64,000 nt of DNA from Halopseudomonas litoralis (GCF_900105005.1 NZ_LT629748.1:2542001-2606000); one strand, 5' to 3'; positions 23,963-33,355 are shown, counted from the stretch's first letter. Made by a program: numbers and translations. Notes: a model not told the origin generated them from the letters alone.

Positions 23963-24140
23963 CTGCAGGTCCAAAATGGACCTGTCAGGGTGGAGGGGCT
24001 CAATCGTTTTCCGGCCTTTCGGCACGGACTGTGGGAGATTTCGCCCCACCCTCACCATAAACGCCAATAGAGAATCCATCGGCAGAGCCAAGCCGCTCAG
24101 ACCGACGATACGTCGCAAGCCAGCGTCTGGTGAGCCCTGA
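23963..24140 (+). ncRNA. Predicted bridge RNA / seekRNA of the IS110 element
   Basis: The region 5' of the transposase gene folds into three domains in the order known for IS110 guide RNAs. First is a hairpin, CAGGTCC-AAAAT-GGACCTG (23966-23984). Second is a target-binding loop closed by GGGT..GGGGC (23988-23999) with GCCCCACCC (24043-24051); it holds AATCGTT (24002-24008), an inner hairpin CCGGCC-TTTC-GGCACGG, and GTGGGAG (24031-24037). Third is a donor loop closed by CTCACCA (24051-24057) with TGGTGAG (24128-24134) and ACGC with GCGT. ATCGTT equals the left flank, GTGGGAG is the complement of the right flank CTCCCAC, and AGAATC (24071-24076) equals the element's right end (25138-25143). The fold was drawn by eye. 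Confidence 0.7.
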
Positions 24141-24175
24141 CAAGTCAAAGACTACTTTAGCTTGGAGGACGCGCC

Positions 24176-25114
24176 ATGACAAAATCTGTTGAATCTATCC
24201 TGGTGGGTATCGATGTCAGCAAGGCGGAGCTGGTGATCGCTCGCAGTGACGCCCCTCAGATCGACACGATCAACAACTCCCCCAGCGCTATTAAGCGCTG
24301 GTTGAAGTCGTTGCCGCAGGGCTCAAGGATCGCGCTGGAAGCCACCGGAATTTATCATCGGCAACTGGCCACGCTGGCTCATGCAGCAGCACACCCGCTC
24401 TACTTACTGGATGGTTATCGGCTCAGCCGTTACCGCGATGGGGTAGGTACCCGGGCCAAGACCGACCCGTCTGATGCCAGACTGATCCTGCGTTATTTGA
24501 GCAACGAGCTTGAGGAGCTCAAGCCTTGGATCCCTGCCCATGATGCGTTTTACCGCATCCAAAGCCTGATGCGCCGTCGAGCCTCGCTGGTTCATACCCG
24601 AGTAGCGTTGAGCCAGAGCTTGCAGGATGTACCTGAGTTGAAGCAGGCGAGCAAACAGCTGGATACCCATATCCGTCGCGTTGAGCTGCTGATTACCCAG
24701 CGCCTGAAGCAGGCCTTGGCAGACGTAGGCTGGGACGCAGATGCAAAACGCTGCATGGACATCGAAGGCATTGGCGAGCTGAGCTCAATGGCACTCGCCA
24801 ACACCTTCCACCGAGGTCGCTTCAAGAGCAGTGACGCCTTCATCGCTTACCTGGGGATGGATGTCAAAGTCCGAGACTCTGGCAAGCAGGCAGGCCGACG
24901 AAAACTCACCAAGAAAGGCGACCCGGAATTACGCCGCCTGCTCTACAACGCGGCTATGGCTGCCCGTAAAACCGCTGCCTGGAAGGCGTTATACGAGACC
25001 TATCTATCACAGGGACTCAAGCCCATCCAGGCGCTGATCAAGCTGGCAAGAAAGTTGGCGCGCATTGCCTTTGCCTTGATGCAGAATCAAACGGTTTATC
25101 GGCCCAAAACCTGA
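24176..25114 (+). CDS. IS110-family transposase (DEDD recombinase)
   Basis: A 312-residue recombinase. The N-terminal RuvC-like DEDD domain shows Asp13 (VGIDVSKAEL), Glu55 (ALEATGIYH) and Asp97/Asp100 (TDPSDARLI). A helical linker follows (about 110-190), then the C-terminal domain with IEGIGELSSMALAN, and DVKVRDSGKQAGRRKLTKKG where Ser235 is the likely nucleophile, ending GDPELRRLLYNAAMAA. All catalytic residues are present and the frame is intact, so the element may be active. TGGAGGA gives a good ribosome site 7 nt before the ATG. It should work with the RNA encoded just upstream. Confidence 0.95.
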   Translation: MTKSVESILVGIDVSKAELVIARSDAPQIDTINNSPSAIKRWLKSLPQGSRIALEATGIYHRQLATLAHAAAHPLYLLDGYRLSRYRDGVGTRAKTDPSDARLILRYLSNELEELKPWIPAHDAFYRIQSLMRRRASLVHTRVALSQSLQDVPELKQASKQLDTHIRRVELLITQRLKQALADVGWDADAKRCMDIEGIGELSSMALANTFHRGRFKSSDAFIAYLGMDVKVRDSGKQAGRRKLTKKGDPELRRLLYNAAMAARKTAAWKALYETYLSQGLKPIQALIKLARKLARIAFALMQNQTVYRPKT

Positions 25115-25144
25115 TAAAAGGGGTTGGCATGAACCATAGAATCT

Positions 25145-25290
25145 CCCACGCTCCAGCGTGGGAATGCCTGCTGGGACGCTCTGCGTCCCGACCTTGCTCT
25201 GGCGCAGGTTGCTGTCCGGACGCTGGAGCGTCCACAGCACAGGCTCCCATGCAGAACATGGGAGCCCTCGGAAATCGAGTACGGGCTCCG
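25145..25290. repeat. Array of four palindromic hairpins downstream of ispH
   Basis: Four inverted repeats lie within 146 bp. TCCCACGC/GCGTGGGA (25144-25163), GGGACGC/GCGTCCC (25173-25189), GGACGC/GCGTCC (25218-25233) and CTCCCATG/CATGGGAG (25244-25264). The last 47 nt repeat the segment left of the IS element. Such arrays are intergenic repeats in pseudomonads. The IS interrupted the first palindrome at its left edge. The array abuts the ispH stop and may form its mRNA 3' end. Confidence 0.75.
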
Positions 25291-25291
25291 C

Positions 25292-26239
25292 TTACTGCAC
25301 TTCGACTACCCGCAGCTCCTTCGGCATGCTGAAGACGATATTTTCTGCCCGTCCCGCCAGCTCCTCGACACTCTCGGCACCATTGTCGCGCAGATGCTGA
25401 ATAACCTGCTGCACCAATACGTCCGGAGCGGAAGCGCCGGCGGTGACGCCGATATTGCGCACATTCTCCAGCCACTCAGGGCGGATCTCGTCAGCACCAT
25501 CAATCAGGTAGGCCGGCGTACCCATACGATCCGACAGCTCACGCAGACGGTTGGAGTTGGAACTGTTCGGGCTACCGACCACCAGCACCAGCTCGCACTC
25601 GCTGGCCAGTTGCTTGACCGCATCCTGGCGGTTCTGGGTGGCGTAGCAGATATCGTCCTTGCGCGGGCCGTCGATAGCCGGGAAGCGCGCACGCAAAGCA
25701 TCGATGACGCGGGCGGTATCATCCATGGACAACGTAGTCTGGGTGACGAAGGCCAGTCGTGAGGGATCTTTCACCTGCAACCTGGCTACGTCCTCCTCGT
25801 TTTCCACCAGGTAGATAGCGCCACCGCTGCTGTCATCGTACTGACCCATGGTGCCTTCGACTTCCGGGTGTCCAGCATGGCCGATAAGAATGCATTCGCG
25901 ACCATCCCGGCTGTAGCGCACCACTTCCATATGCACCTTGGTGACCAGCGGGCAGGTGGCATCGAACACTTTCAAACCACGAACCTCGGCATCATCGCGT
26001 ACGGCTTTGGATACGCCGTGGGCGCTGAAAATGACGATGACATCGTCGGGGATCTCATCCAGCTCATCGACAAAGATCGCACCGCGGTTACGCAGATCTT
26101 CGACAACGAACTTGTTGTGCACGACTTCGTGACGCACATAGATCGGCGGGCCGAATACTTCCAGCGCTCGGTTGACGATTTCGATGGCACGATCGACGCC
26201 GGCACAGAAGCCGCGCGGGTTGGCCAGTTTGATCTGCAT
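25292..26239 (-). CDS. ispH: 4-hydroxy-3-methylbut-2-enyl diphosphate reductase
   Basis: Last enzyme of the MEP pathway; an iron-sulfur enzyme making IPP and DMAPP. The 315-residue protein starts [20 protein letters not shown]; the Cys in this segment, the one in [13 protein letters not shown] and the one in [11 protein letters not shown] bind the cluster. EGTMGQYDD and [15 protein letters not shown] are also conserved. The start at 26239 is preferred over an in-frame ATG 21 nt upstream because family members begin here. It is the last gene of the run ileS-lspA-fkpB-ispH, and its 3' end abuts the hairpin array next to the IS. Confidence 0.96.
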   Translation of the reverse strand: MQIKLANPRGFCAGVDRAIEIVNRALEVFGPPIYVRHEVVHNKFVVEDLRNRGAIFVDELDEIPDDVIVIFSAHGVSKAVRDDAEVRGLKVFDATCPLVTKVHMEVVRYSRDGRECILIGHAGHPEVEGTMGQYDDSSGGAIYLVENEEDVARLQVKDPSRLAFVTQTTLSMDDTARVIDALRARFPAIDGPRKDDICYATQNRQDAVKQLASECELVLVVGSPNSSNSNRLRELSDRMGTPAYLIDGADEIRPEWLENVRNIGVTAGASAPDVLVQQVIQHLRDNGAESVEELAGRAENIVFSMPKELRVVEVQ

Positions 26240-26274
26240 GGGGAGCCTCGATTGAGTCATGGATGTAGGGCGGC

Positions 26275-26715
26275 TCAGGCCGCCTTCACCTCGATGATTT
26301 CCACTTCGAAGGTGATGATCTTGCCGGCCAGCGGATGATTGAAATCCACATCGACGACCGTATCATGAATAGTTTTGACCACTCCGGGCATTTCGCCTCC
26401 GGCGGCATCCTTGAAGATGACCAGCAGACCGGGTTCCAATTCCATTTCGTTGAACTGGTCGCGGGGCACAGTCTGGATGTTCTGCGGGCTGCCGGGGCCA
26501 AAGCCTTTTTCGGGTTCGATCTCGAAGGTGCGCTGATCACCGGCCTTGAGGCCAAACAGGCTGCTCTCGAAACCCGGCAGCAGACTGCCATCACCGACCT
26601 TGAAGGTGGCCGGGGACTTGCCCAAAGTAGAGTCGACTACGTCACCGCTGGGCAGTTTCAGGGTGAAGTGCAGGGTGACTTCGGTGTCGTGGTTGATACG
26701 AAGGATGTCTGTCAT
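26275..26715 (-). CDS. fkpB: FKBP-type peptidyl-prolyl isomerase, SlpA/FkpB type
   Basis: A 146-residue cytoplasmic FKBP with an inserted SlyD-like flap domain: the FKBP core begins [20 protein letters not shown] and [20 protein letters not shown], and the insert-in-flap region covers about residues 75-125. It lacks the His-rich metal tail of SlyD. It acts as a proline isomerase and chaperone. The conserved lspA-fkpB-ispH order is kept, though a 184-bp gap with an inverted repeat separates it from lspA. Confidence 0.93.
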   Translation of the reverse strand: MTDILRINHDTEVTLHFTLKLPSGDVVDSTLGKSPATFKVGDGSLLPGFESSLFGLKAGDQRTFEIEPEKGFGPGSPQNIQTVPRDQFNEMELEPGLLVIFKDAAGGEMPGVVKTIHDTVVDVDFNHPLAGKIITFEVEIIEVKAA

Positions 26716-26841
26716 GGTGTCGAATCTCTAAATTGAATGTATCCGGTGTGGGCGATGGTGCGGCACTGGCCAGGGGCACAAAACTCGGAGCGTTCCCTGA
26801 ACGCCGTCGCCCGACTGCATGGATGCAGGAGTTAGGGCGAC

Positions 26842-26877
26842 GCAGGACGCCAAAGCCGAGCGAGGCGCCCGTCCTGC
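26842..26877. repeat. Inverted repeat between lspA and fkpB
   Basis: GCAGGACG (26842-26849) pairs with CGTCCTGC (26870-26877) around a 20-nt GC-rich loop; the flanking text GGATGCAGGAGTTAGGGCGA resembles dispersed intergenic repeats of pseudomonads. There is no U-tract on the minus strand, so it is more likely a repeat element or RNA-stability structure than a terminator. Confidence 0.45.
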
Positions 26878-26899
26878 AAAACCATGCGGGCTGCCGAAT

Positions 26900-27394
26900 C
26901 TACGCGGTTTTCGCCTTGGGCCGAAACATGTCCAGAATCATCAGTGCCGCCCCTACAGTGATGGCGCTGTCGGCGATATTGAATGCCGGGAAGAACCAGC
27001 TCTGCTGCCAATGCACCAGAATGAAATCCACTACATGGCCGTGCACCATGCGGTCATACAGATTACCCAGCGCGCCACCCAGAATCAGGCTCAGCGCCAT
27101 GGCTTCCAGCCATTTATCCCGGGCCAGCCGGGCCAGCCAGACCAGCAGCATGACACTGACACCCACCGCGATCGCGGCAAAGAACCAACGCTGCCAGCCA
27201 CCGGCATCCGACAGGAAACTGAAGGCAGCGCCAGTATTATAGGCCAGCATGAAGCTGAACAAACCGTCGATCACCGACACCTGCTGATACAGACTGAGGC
27301 TCGACTCGGCAACCCATTTGCTCAGCAGATCCAGCGCGATGACCACAGCACTGAGCCATAGCCATACCAAGCCGCTACGACGCGCCTCAGGCAT
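26900..27394 (-). CDS. lspA: Lipoprotein signal peptidase (signal peptidase II)
   Basis: A 164-residue inner-membrane aspartyl protease that cleaves prolipoprotein signal peptides. Four transmembrane helices are visible (about residues 8-26, 64-84, 91-108, 130-152). The catalytic aspartates lie in [16 protein letters not shown] and [12 protein letters not shown], and [10 protein letters not shown] is conserved. The start codon lies inside the ileS 3' end (8-nt overlap), so translation is coupled to ileS. Substrates include the lipoprotein at 41941. Confidence 0.96.
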   Translation of the reverse strand: MPEARRSGLVWLWLSAVVIALDLLSKWVAESSLSLYQQVSVIDGLFSFMLAYNTGAAFSFLSDAGGWQRWFFAAIAVGVSVMLLVWLARLARDKWLEAMALSLILGGALGNLYDRMVHGHVVDFILVHWQQSWFFPAFNIADSAITVGAALMILDMFRPKAKTA

Positions 27395-30218
27395 GCTGGC
27401 GAACCTCGCCCTGCCATTCGATGTTCTCTATGCAGCGACCGCAGATTTCCGGGTGCTCGGCATGACTGCCCACGTCCGGCAGGAAATGCCAGCAGCGTAC
27501 GCATTTGCTGTGCGCTGACTTGACGATGCTCAGCTTCAGCTCCGGCAGCTCGGTTGCCACAGCGTCTTCACCGGCGTCGGCCAGCGGCGCAACCCGGGCG
27601 GCCGAGGTGATCAGAACAAAACGCAGCTCATCACCCAGCCTGCCCAAAGTGGCGCTGAGCTGATCGTCAGCATACAGGGTCACTTCAGCCTGCAGGTTGC
27701 CGCCCAGCACCTTGGCGTTACGCAGGTTCTCCAGCTCCTTGTTGACGGCGATCTTGACCGCCAGCACCTGATCCCAGAAAGCACGATCCAGCTCGCTGTC
27801 ATCCGGCAGCGCCGTCAGGCCGTCGTACCAGGTGTTGAGCATCACCGACTCGTTACGCTCGCCCGGCAGATACTGCCAGAGCTCTTCGGAGGTAAAGGCC
27901 AGAATCGGCGCGATCCAGCGCACCAGCGCCTCGGCAATGTGGTACATGGCGGTCTGACAGGAGCGCCGCGCCGTGCTGTTGGCACCGGTGGTGTACTGGC
28001 GATCCTTGATGATATCCAGATAGAAACCGCCCAGCTCCTGCACGCAGAAGTTATGCACCTTCTGGTAGACATTCCAGAATTTGTAGGTGTCGTAGGCTTC
28101 GCTGATTTCCTGTTGCAGCAACAGCGCACGATCCACGGCCCAGCGGTCCAGATCGAGCATCTGCTCGGGTGCTAGAGCGTGCTGCCTGGGGTCGAAACCG
28201 TTGAGGTTGGACAGCAGGAAGCGTGCGGTATTGCGGATACGGCGATAGGCATCGGCGCTGCGCTGCAGAATCTGCTTGGAGACGGCCATCTCACCGGAGT
28301 AGTCGGTCGAGGACACCCACAAACGCAGAATGTCGGCACCCAGGCTGTCGTTGACCTCCTGCGGAGCGACCACGTTGCCCAGCGACTTGGACATCTTGCG
28401 GCCGTTCTCATCGACTACGAAGCCGTGGGTCAGCAGACCACGATAAGGCGCGTGCCCATCGATCATGCACCCGGTCAAAAGCGACGAATGGAACCAGCCA
28501 CGATGCTGGTCTGAGCCTTCCAGATACAGGTCGGCACGTGGGCCTTCTTCGTGACCCATGGGGTGCGAGCCGCGCATGACGTGCCAGTGGGTGGTGCCGG
28601 AGTCGAACCACACATCCAGGGTGTCGGTGACCTTGTCGTACTGGGCGGCTTCTTCACCGAGCAGCTCTGCAGCATCGAGCTTGAACCAGGCTTCGATGCC
28701 CTCTTGCTCAACGCGCTGTGCGACCTCTTCCATCAGTTCGACAGTGCGTGGGTGCAATTCACCGCTTTCCTTGTGCAGGAAGAACGGGATAGGCACGCCC
28801 CAGTTACGCTGACGGGAGATACACCAATCCGGGCGACCGGCGATCATGCCGTGCAGGCGCGCCTGGCCCCAGGCAGGAACGAAGTGCGTGTTTTCGATAG
28901 CATCCAGAGCGCGACGACGCAGGGAGCTGCCATCGTGAGCAATCTTGTCCATACCGACGAACCACTGTGCAGTGGCGCGGTAGATCAGCGGCGTCTTGTG
29001 GCGCCAGCAATGCATGTAGCTGTGCTCGATCGGCTCATGCTTGAGCAGCGCGCCGACTTCTTCCAGCTTGGCGACGATATTGGCGTTGGCTTTCCAGATA
29101 AACTGGCCACCGAAGAACGGCAGGTCACTGACATAGACACCGTTGCTCTGCACCGGCGTGAGAATGTCATCGTTCTCCATGCCGTAGTGCTTGCAGGTAC
29201 GGAAGTCTTCCTCACCATAGGCCGGGGATGAGTGGACGATGCCGGTACCAGCGCCGGTCTCGACGTAGTCCGCCAGGTTCACCGGCGAAAAGCGATCATA
29301 GAACGGGTGGCGGAAGCGAATACTCTCCAGCGCCACACCTTCGCAACGGGCGATGATCTCGCCGCTCAGACTATAGCGCTGCAGACTGGATTCAACCAGC
29401 TCTTCGGCCAGTACCAGCAGGCTGTCGCCGGTATCAACCAGCGCATAGATGAACTCGGGATGAACGTTCAGCGCCTGGTTGGCCGGGATGGTCCAGGGGG
29501 TGGTGGTCCAGATGACAACGCTGGCGGGCTTGGGCAAGCCGTCCAGACCAAAGGCGGTGGCCAGTTTATCGGCATCCTCGACGACAAAAGCCACGTCGAT
29601 GGCGTCAGATTTCTTATCCTGATATTCGACTTCCGCTTCGGCCAACGCCGACCCACAGTCAAAGCACCAGTTGACCGGTTTCAGGCCCTTGAACACATAG
29701 CCGCCTTCGACCATTTTCGCCAACGCACGGATTTCGCCCGCTTCATTGGAGAAATCCATGGTCTTGTAGGGGTTGCTCCAGTCACCCAGCACACCGAGGC
29801 GAATGAAGTCGTTCTTCTGGCCTTCAATCTGCTTGGCGGCATATTCGCGACTGCGTTCACGGGTCTTGTCCGCCGGCTGGTTCTTGCCGAAGGTGGTCTC
29901 GACCTTGTGCTCGATCGGCAGACCGTGGCAGTCCCAACCCGGTACGTAGGGCGCATCAAAGCCGGACAGAGTCTTGGACCGGGTAATCATGTCCTTGATG
30001 ATCTTGTTGACCGCGTGACCGATATGAATGCTGCCGTTGGCATAGGGCGGGCCATCATGCAGCACGAATTGCGGGCGACCCTGGCTGATTTCCCGGATCT
30101 TCTGGTAGAGGCCGATACTGTCCAGACGTTTCTGGGTTTCCGGCTCGCGGACCGGCAGGCCGGCCTTCATCGGGAAGTCCGTGGCGGGCAGGTTCAGCGT
30201 CGCTTTGTAATCAGTCAT
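27387..30218 (-). CDS. ileS: Isoleucyl-tRNA synthetase
   Basis: Class-I synthetase of 943 residues. Motifs: HIGH ([15 protein letters not shown]), editing-domain [20 protein letters not shown] ([15 protein letters not shown]), and a C-terminal zinc finger, [12 protein letters not shown] then CGRCIENI. The start [20 protein letters not shown] at 30218 has AGGA 5-6 nt upstream; an upstream in-frame ATG adds 12 residues without homology. It lies 11 bp after ribF and overlaps lspA, the standard ribF-ileS-lspA order. Confidence 0.97.
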   Translation of the reverse strand: MTDYKATLNLPATDFPMKAGLPVREPETQKRLDSIGLYQKIREISQGRPQFVLHDGPPYANGSIHIGHAVNKIIKDMITRSKTLSGFDAPYVPGWDCHGLPIEHKVETTFGKNQPADKTRERSREYAAKQIEGQKNDFIRLGVLGDWSNPYKTMDFSNEAGEIRALAKMVEGGYVFKGLKPVNWCFDCGSALAEAEVEYQDKKSDAIDVAFVVEDADKLATAFGLDGLPKPASVVIWTTTPWTIPANQALNVHPEFIYALVDTGDSLLVLAEELVESSLQRYSLSGEIIARCEGVALESIRFRHPFYDRFSPVNLADYVETGAGTGIVHSSPAYGEEDFRTCKHYGMENDDILTPVQSNGVYVSDLPFFGGQFIWKANANIVAKLEEVGALLKHEPIEHSYMHCWRHKTPLIYRATAQWFVGMDKIAHDGSSLRRRALDAIENTHFVPAWGQARLHGMIAGRPDWCISRQRNWGVPIPFFLHKESGELHPRTVELMEEVAQRVEQEGIEAWFKLDAAELLGEEAAQYDKVTDTLDVWFDSGTTHWHVMRGSHPMGHEEGPRADLYLEGSDQHRGWFHSSLLTGCMIDGHAPYRGLLTHGFVVDENGRKMSKSLGNVVAPQEVNDSLGADILRLWVSSTDYSGEMAVSKQILQRSADAYRRIRNTARFLLSNLNGFDPRQHALAPEQMLDLDRWAVDRALLLQQEISEAYDTYKFWNVYQKVHNFCVQELGGFYLDIIKDRQYTTGANSTARRSCQTAMYHIAEALVRWIAPILAFTSEELWQYLPGERNESVMLNTWYDGLTALPDDSELDRAFWDQVLAVKIAVNKELENLRNAKVLGGNLQAEVTLYADDQLSATLGRLGDELRFVLITSAARVAPLADAGEDAVATELPELKLSIVKSAHSKCVRCWHFLPDVGSHAEHPEICGRCIENIEWQGEVRQHA

Positions 30219-30229
30219 CTTGTCCTGGC

Positions 30230-31168
30230 TCACTTGTTCAATTCGGCGGCCCACTGGGCTCGTGCGGTGGCAAAATCGGCCTTGATGGCAGCTTGCAGAT
30301 CATCCAGCGAGCCGAACTTCTGTTCGTCACGCAGTTTTTCATGGAATACCACGGTAAGGCGGCGCCCGTACAGGTCGCCGCTGAAGTCCAGCAAGTGGAC
30401 CTCCAGATGCGCCTGACCATCGCCATTCACCGAGGGACGGCTGCCAATACTGGCCACGCCGATCTGGTTGATACCGTCCAGCTCGACGCTGACCCGATAT
30501 ACCCCATTCAGGGGCGCACTGAGGCGCTTGAGCTGAACGTTGGCCGTCGGGGCGCCCAAGGTTCGACCCAACTTCTGGCCATGCAATACCCGACCGGTAA
30601 TACTGAACGGGCGACCCAGCAGACGCTCGGCCTGGGCAAAATCGCCTTCAGCCAATACCTGGCGTACACGGCTGCTGCTGATGCGCTCACCACTTTCGGC
30701 AACGGTATTGGCTGACTCAACGGTAAAGCCGCTGCGCTTGCCGCTGGCTTTCAACAGCTCGAAGTCACCGGCACGATCACAGCCGAAGCGAAAATCATCA
30801 CCGACTTCGAGGTGTCGCACACCCAGACCTTCGATCAGCACCTGCTGAATGAATTCATCCGCACTGAGCTCTCGCAGGCGACGATTGAATGCCAGGCACA
30901 GCACCCGATCAACACCCTGCTCTTCCAGCAAGGCGAGCTTGTCGCGCAAGCGAGTCAGGCGTGGAGGTGCGCTGTGGGGGGCGAAGTATTCTCTGGGTTG
31001 CGGCTCGAAAATCACCACGCAACCCGGCAACCCCAGACGTGCAGCATGACGACTCAGACGATTGAGAATCGCCTGATGCCCGGCATGCACGCCGTCGAAA
31101 TTACCAATTGTCGCCACGCACCCACGATGACGGGGGCGCAGATTATGCAGGCCGCGGACCAGTTCCAT
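30230..31168 (-). CDS. ribF: Bifunctional riboflavin kinase / FAD synthetase
   Basis: Phosphorylates riboflavin to FMN and adenylates FMN to FAD. The 312-residue protein starts [20 protein letters not shown]. The nucleotidyltransferase domain has [17 protein letters not shown], and the [30 protein letters not shown] stretch links to the C-terminal kinase domain ([41 protein letters not shown]). The ATG at 31168 gives the family length; the frame is open further upstream but that part is not homologous. Confidence 0.96.
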   Translation of the reverse strand: MELVRGLHNLRPRHRGCVATIGNFDGVHAGHQAILNRLSRHAARLGLPGCVVIFEPQPREYFAPHSAPPRLTRLRDKLALLEEQGVDRVLCLAFNRRLRELSADEFIQQVLIEGLGVRHLEVGDDFRFGCDRAGDFELLKASGKRSGFTVESANTVAESGERISSSRVRQVLAEGDFAQAERLLGRPFSITGRVLHGQKLGRTLGAPTANVQLKRLSAPLNGVYRVSVELDGINQIGVASIGSRPSVNGDGQAHLEVHLLDFSGDLYGRRLTVVFHEKLRDEQKFGSLDDLQAAIKADFATARAQWAAELNK

Positions 31169-31245
31169 AACACTCGTTATCGGCAGATGGATCAAAGCCG
31201 AGAAGTATACAGGGTTACGGGGGCTGACGTCATCGGGGCAGGCTG

Positions 31246-32814
31246 TCAGCGACGCAGGTGATTCACCCGCATCCCGCTCGCTGCCAAGGTGGCAATGAAC
31301 ACACCAATACCCGCCGCCACCAGAATGCTCATCTGCCAGACCTTCTGCTGCCACCCCCAAAGGAACCATTGTTCCACACCCGGCACCAACCACAGCACCA
31401 CCACCGCCAAGGCAACACAGGCCAGTACCAGCCGCAGCGTGAACAGCAACCAGCCCGGCTGGGCCTGATAGATACCAGCCTTGCGCAACCCCCACCACAG
31501 CAGGCCGGCATTGAGCAAAGCAGACATCGAGGTCGCCAGTGCCAGCCCGGCATGCGCCAGCGGCCAGACCAGAATCAGGTTGAAGACCATGTTTGCGCCC
31601 ATGCAGGTGATGGCGATCTTCACCGGCGTCTTCATGTCCTGACGGGCGAAATACCCAGGCGCCAGCACCTTGATCAGCATAAAGGTCATCACTCCCACTG
31701 CGTAAGCGCGCAGGGCGTTGGCCGACTGCACCACATCACCTTCGGTCATGGCGCCGTAGTGAAACAGCGTTGCGATCAAGGGTTCAGCCAGCAGCAACAA
31801 TGCCAGGGCGGCCGGAACGCCAACCAGCAGCACCATGCGCACCGCCCAATCCAGGGTCGCGGCAAAGGCTTTCGGATCCTCACCGGCATGCTGGCGGGAC
31901 AGCGCTGGCAAGATCACGGTGCCGATAGCGATACCGAACGCACCGAGAGGCAGCTCCGACAGCCGGTCGGCGTAGTACAACCAGGAAATACTGCCGGTCT
32001 GCAGAAATGAGGCCAGAACCGTATCCAACAATAGATTGATCTGGCTTACCGAGACGCCAAACAGCGCCGGCACCATCAACGTCATGATGCGCTTCACGCC
32101 TTCATGGCGGCGGTCCGGGCGCGGCACCGGCAACAGCTTTATCTGTGCCAGGAACGGCAACTGAAACAACAGCTGTGCGATACCGGCGATGAACACACCC
32201 CAGGCCAGCGCCATGATCGGCTGGTCGAAGTACGGCGTCAGGAACAGGGTCGCGCCGATCATGCTCAGGTTGAGCAACACCGGCGTGAAAGCCGGCACTG
32301 CAAAGCGGCCATAGCTGTTGAGAATGGATCCGCACAGCGCTGTCAACGAAATCAGAAACAGGTAAGGAAAGGTGATGCGCAGCATGTCCGTGGCCAGCGC
32401 GAGCTTTTCCGTCTGGCCATGAAAGCCGGGTGCAAACAGTGTAATCAGCACCGGCGCGCCAGCTACCCCAAGCAGAGTGATCCCGGCCAGGGTCACTCCC
32501 AGCGTGCCGCTCACCCGGTTCACCAGATTCTGCACCTCGGCAAGAGTGAAGCGAGTGCGGTATTCCGACAGCACAGGGACAAAAGCCTGGGCAAATGCAC
32601 CTTCGGCAAACAGACGACGCAGGAAGTTGGGGATCTTGAAGGCAATGAAGAAAGCATCCGCTTCGGATTTTGAGCCGAAGTACGCCGCCACCACCACATC
32701 GCGCACCATACCCAGTATCCGAGATAGCAGGGTCATGATGCTGACCACCATGCCGGATCGCAGCAGACTGGGCGCTTTGCGCTCGGGCGCGGCAGGGGGA
32801 GTTGTATCGGTCAT
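31246..32814 (-). CDS. murJ: Lipid II flippase MurJ
   Basis: A 522-residue integral membrane protein of the MVF/MOP superfamily with about 14 hydrophobic segments; it moves lipid II across the inner membrane for peptidoglycan synthesis. The N-terminus LLRSGMVVSIMTLLSRILGM followed by VRDVVVAAYFGSKSEADAFF (conserved Arg and Asp), IPNFLRRLFAEGAFAQAFVP and the central conserved charged residues are typical. The start MTDTTPPAAPERK at 32814 is chosen by homology. It lies upstream of ribF and completes, with the dcw genes at the other end of the window, the lipid II path. Confidence 0.95.
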   Translation of the reverse strand: MTDTTPPAAPERKAPSLLRSGMVVSIMTLLSRILGMVRDVVVAAYFGSKSEADAFFIAFKIPNFLRRLFAEGAFAQAFVPVLSEYRTRFTLAEVQNLVNRVSGTLGVTLAGITLLGVAGAPVLITLFAPGFHGQTEKLALATDMLRITFPYLFLISLTALCGSILNSYGRFAVPAFTPVLLNLSMIGATLFLTPYFDQPIMALAWGVFIAGIAQLLFQLPFLAQIKLLPVPRPDRRHEGVKRIMTLMVPALFGVSVSQINLLLDTVLASFLQTGSISWLYYADRLSELPLGAFGIAIGTVILPALSRQHAGEDPKAFAATLDWAVRMVLLVGVPAALALLLLAEPLIATLFHYGAMTEGDVVQSANALRAYAVGVMTFMLIKVLAPGYFARQDMKTPVKIAITCMGANMVFNLILVWPLAHAGLALATSMSALLNAGLLWWGLRKAGIYQAQPGWLLFTLRLVLACVALAVVVLWLVPGVEQWFLWGWQQKVWQMSILVAAGIGVFIATLAASGMRVNHLRR

Positions 32815-32907
32815 GTATCGCGTCGCCAGATAAAAGCGCGATGATAGCGCTAACCGGATAGAATTGGACACTTCGACGGTGCGACCGATGTTTGGTCATT
32901 CCGGCGC

Positions 32908-32985
32908 TTGACATTACCCAAGGCCTGCGGCACAGTACGCGACCTTATTTATACCCTAATTCACTGATTTCTGAGGAGCACGACG
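32908..32985 (+). promoter_or_regulatory. rpsT leader with candidate promoter
   Basis: A consensus -35 hexamer TTGACA is at 32908-32913, in the gap between divergent murJ and rpsT. A matching -10 at 17-18 bp is poor (ACAGTA), and the AT-rich stretch TTATTTATA at 32945-32953 lies too far away for the same promoter. GAGGAG gives a strong ribosome site 9 nt before the GTG. The hexamers are seen; the promoter is inferred. Confidence 0.35.
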
Positions 32986-33258
32986 GTGGCCAACTCACCT
33001 CAAGCCAAGAAACGCGCCAAGCAGGCCGAGAAGCGCCGCAATCACAATGCAAGCCTGCGCTCCATGGTTCGTACCTACATCAAGAACGTAGTCAAGGCGA
33101 TCGACGCCAAAGACCTCGAGCAAGCCAAAACCGCCTATACTGCAGCTGTTCCGGTCATCGACCGCATGGCTGACAAAGGCATCATCAACAAGAACAAGGC
33201 CGCTCGCCACAAGAGCCGCCTGAACGCACACATCAAGGCCATGGCTACTGCCGCCTGA
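32986..33258 (+). CDS. rpsT: 30S ribosomal protein S20
   Basis: A 90-residue very basic protein, [20 protein letters not shown] at the N-terminus and ending [14 protein letters not shown]; it binds 16S rRNA helices during early 30S assembly. The start codon is GTG, following GAGGAG. A non-AUG start is also known for E. coli rpsT (UUG), where it takes part in autoregulation. It is divergent from murJ and single, with a strong terminator after it. Confidence 0.97.
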   Translation: MANSPQAKKRAKQAEKRRNHNASLRSMVRTYIKNVVKAIDAKDLEQAKTAYTAAVPVIDRMADKGIINKNKAARHKSRLNAHIKAMATAA

Positions 33259-33278
33259 TCTGCGTTCCGCGTTGATAC

Positions 33279-33308
33279 AAAAAACCGACTCACTGAGTCG
33301 GTTTTTTT
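33279..33308 (+). terminator. Rho-independent terminator of rpsT
   Basis: Stem ACCGACT (33284-33290) / AGTCGGT (33296-33302) with loop CACTG, preceded by an A-tract and followed by seven T. The flanking A and T tracts make it work on both strands, so it may also end proB transcription. A second hairpin, GTGTCGAG/CTCGACAC at 33326-33347, lies between it and the proB stop. Confidence 0.92.
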
Positions 33309-33355
33309 ATGCCCGGGTCCTTGGTGTGTCGAGCTCCATCTCGACACAAGACAAA

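Larger units (their letters stand above)
23951..25144 (+). mobile_element. IS110-family insertion sequence (about 1.19 kb)
   Basis: Ends are inferred from three facts. A 10-bp inverted repeat TATGGTTCAT / ATGAACCATA lies at 23953-23962 and 25129-25138. The left flank ends in GATCGTT. The right flank resumes CCCACGC, and the undisturbed copy at 23887-23900 reads GATCGTTCCCACGC. The element carries one DEDD transposase gene, a 225-bp 5' non-coding region that folds as a bridge RNA, and a short 3' end. No target duplication is seen, as usual for IS110. Exact ends are uncertain by a dinucleotide (TT left, CT right). Subterminal repeats are typical of the IS1111 subgroup, but the long 5' non-coding end is typical of the IS110 subgroup. 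Confidence 0.85.

Noticed and set aside
25145..25290. Possible CRISPR array (several short repeats)
   Set aside because: The units are palindromes of different sequence with uneven spacing and no unique spacers; they are intergenic repeats.
26733..27242. Plus-strand frames over lspA and the lspA-fkpB gap
   Set aside because: Opposite a certain gene and across an inverted repeat; no motif.
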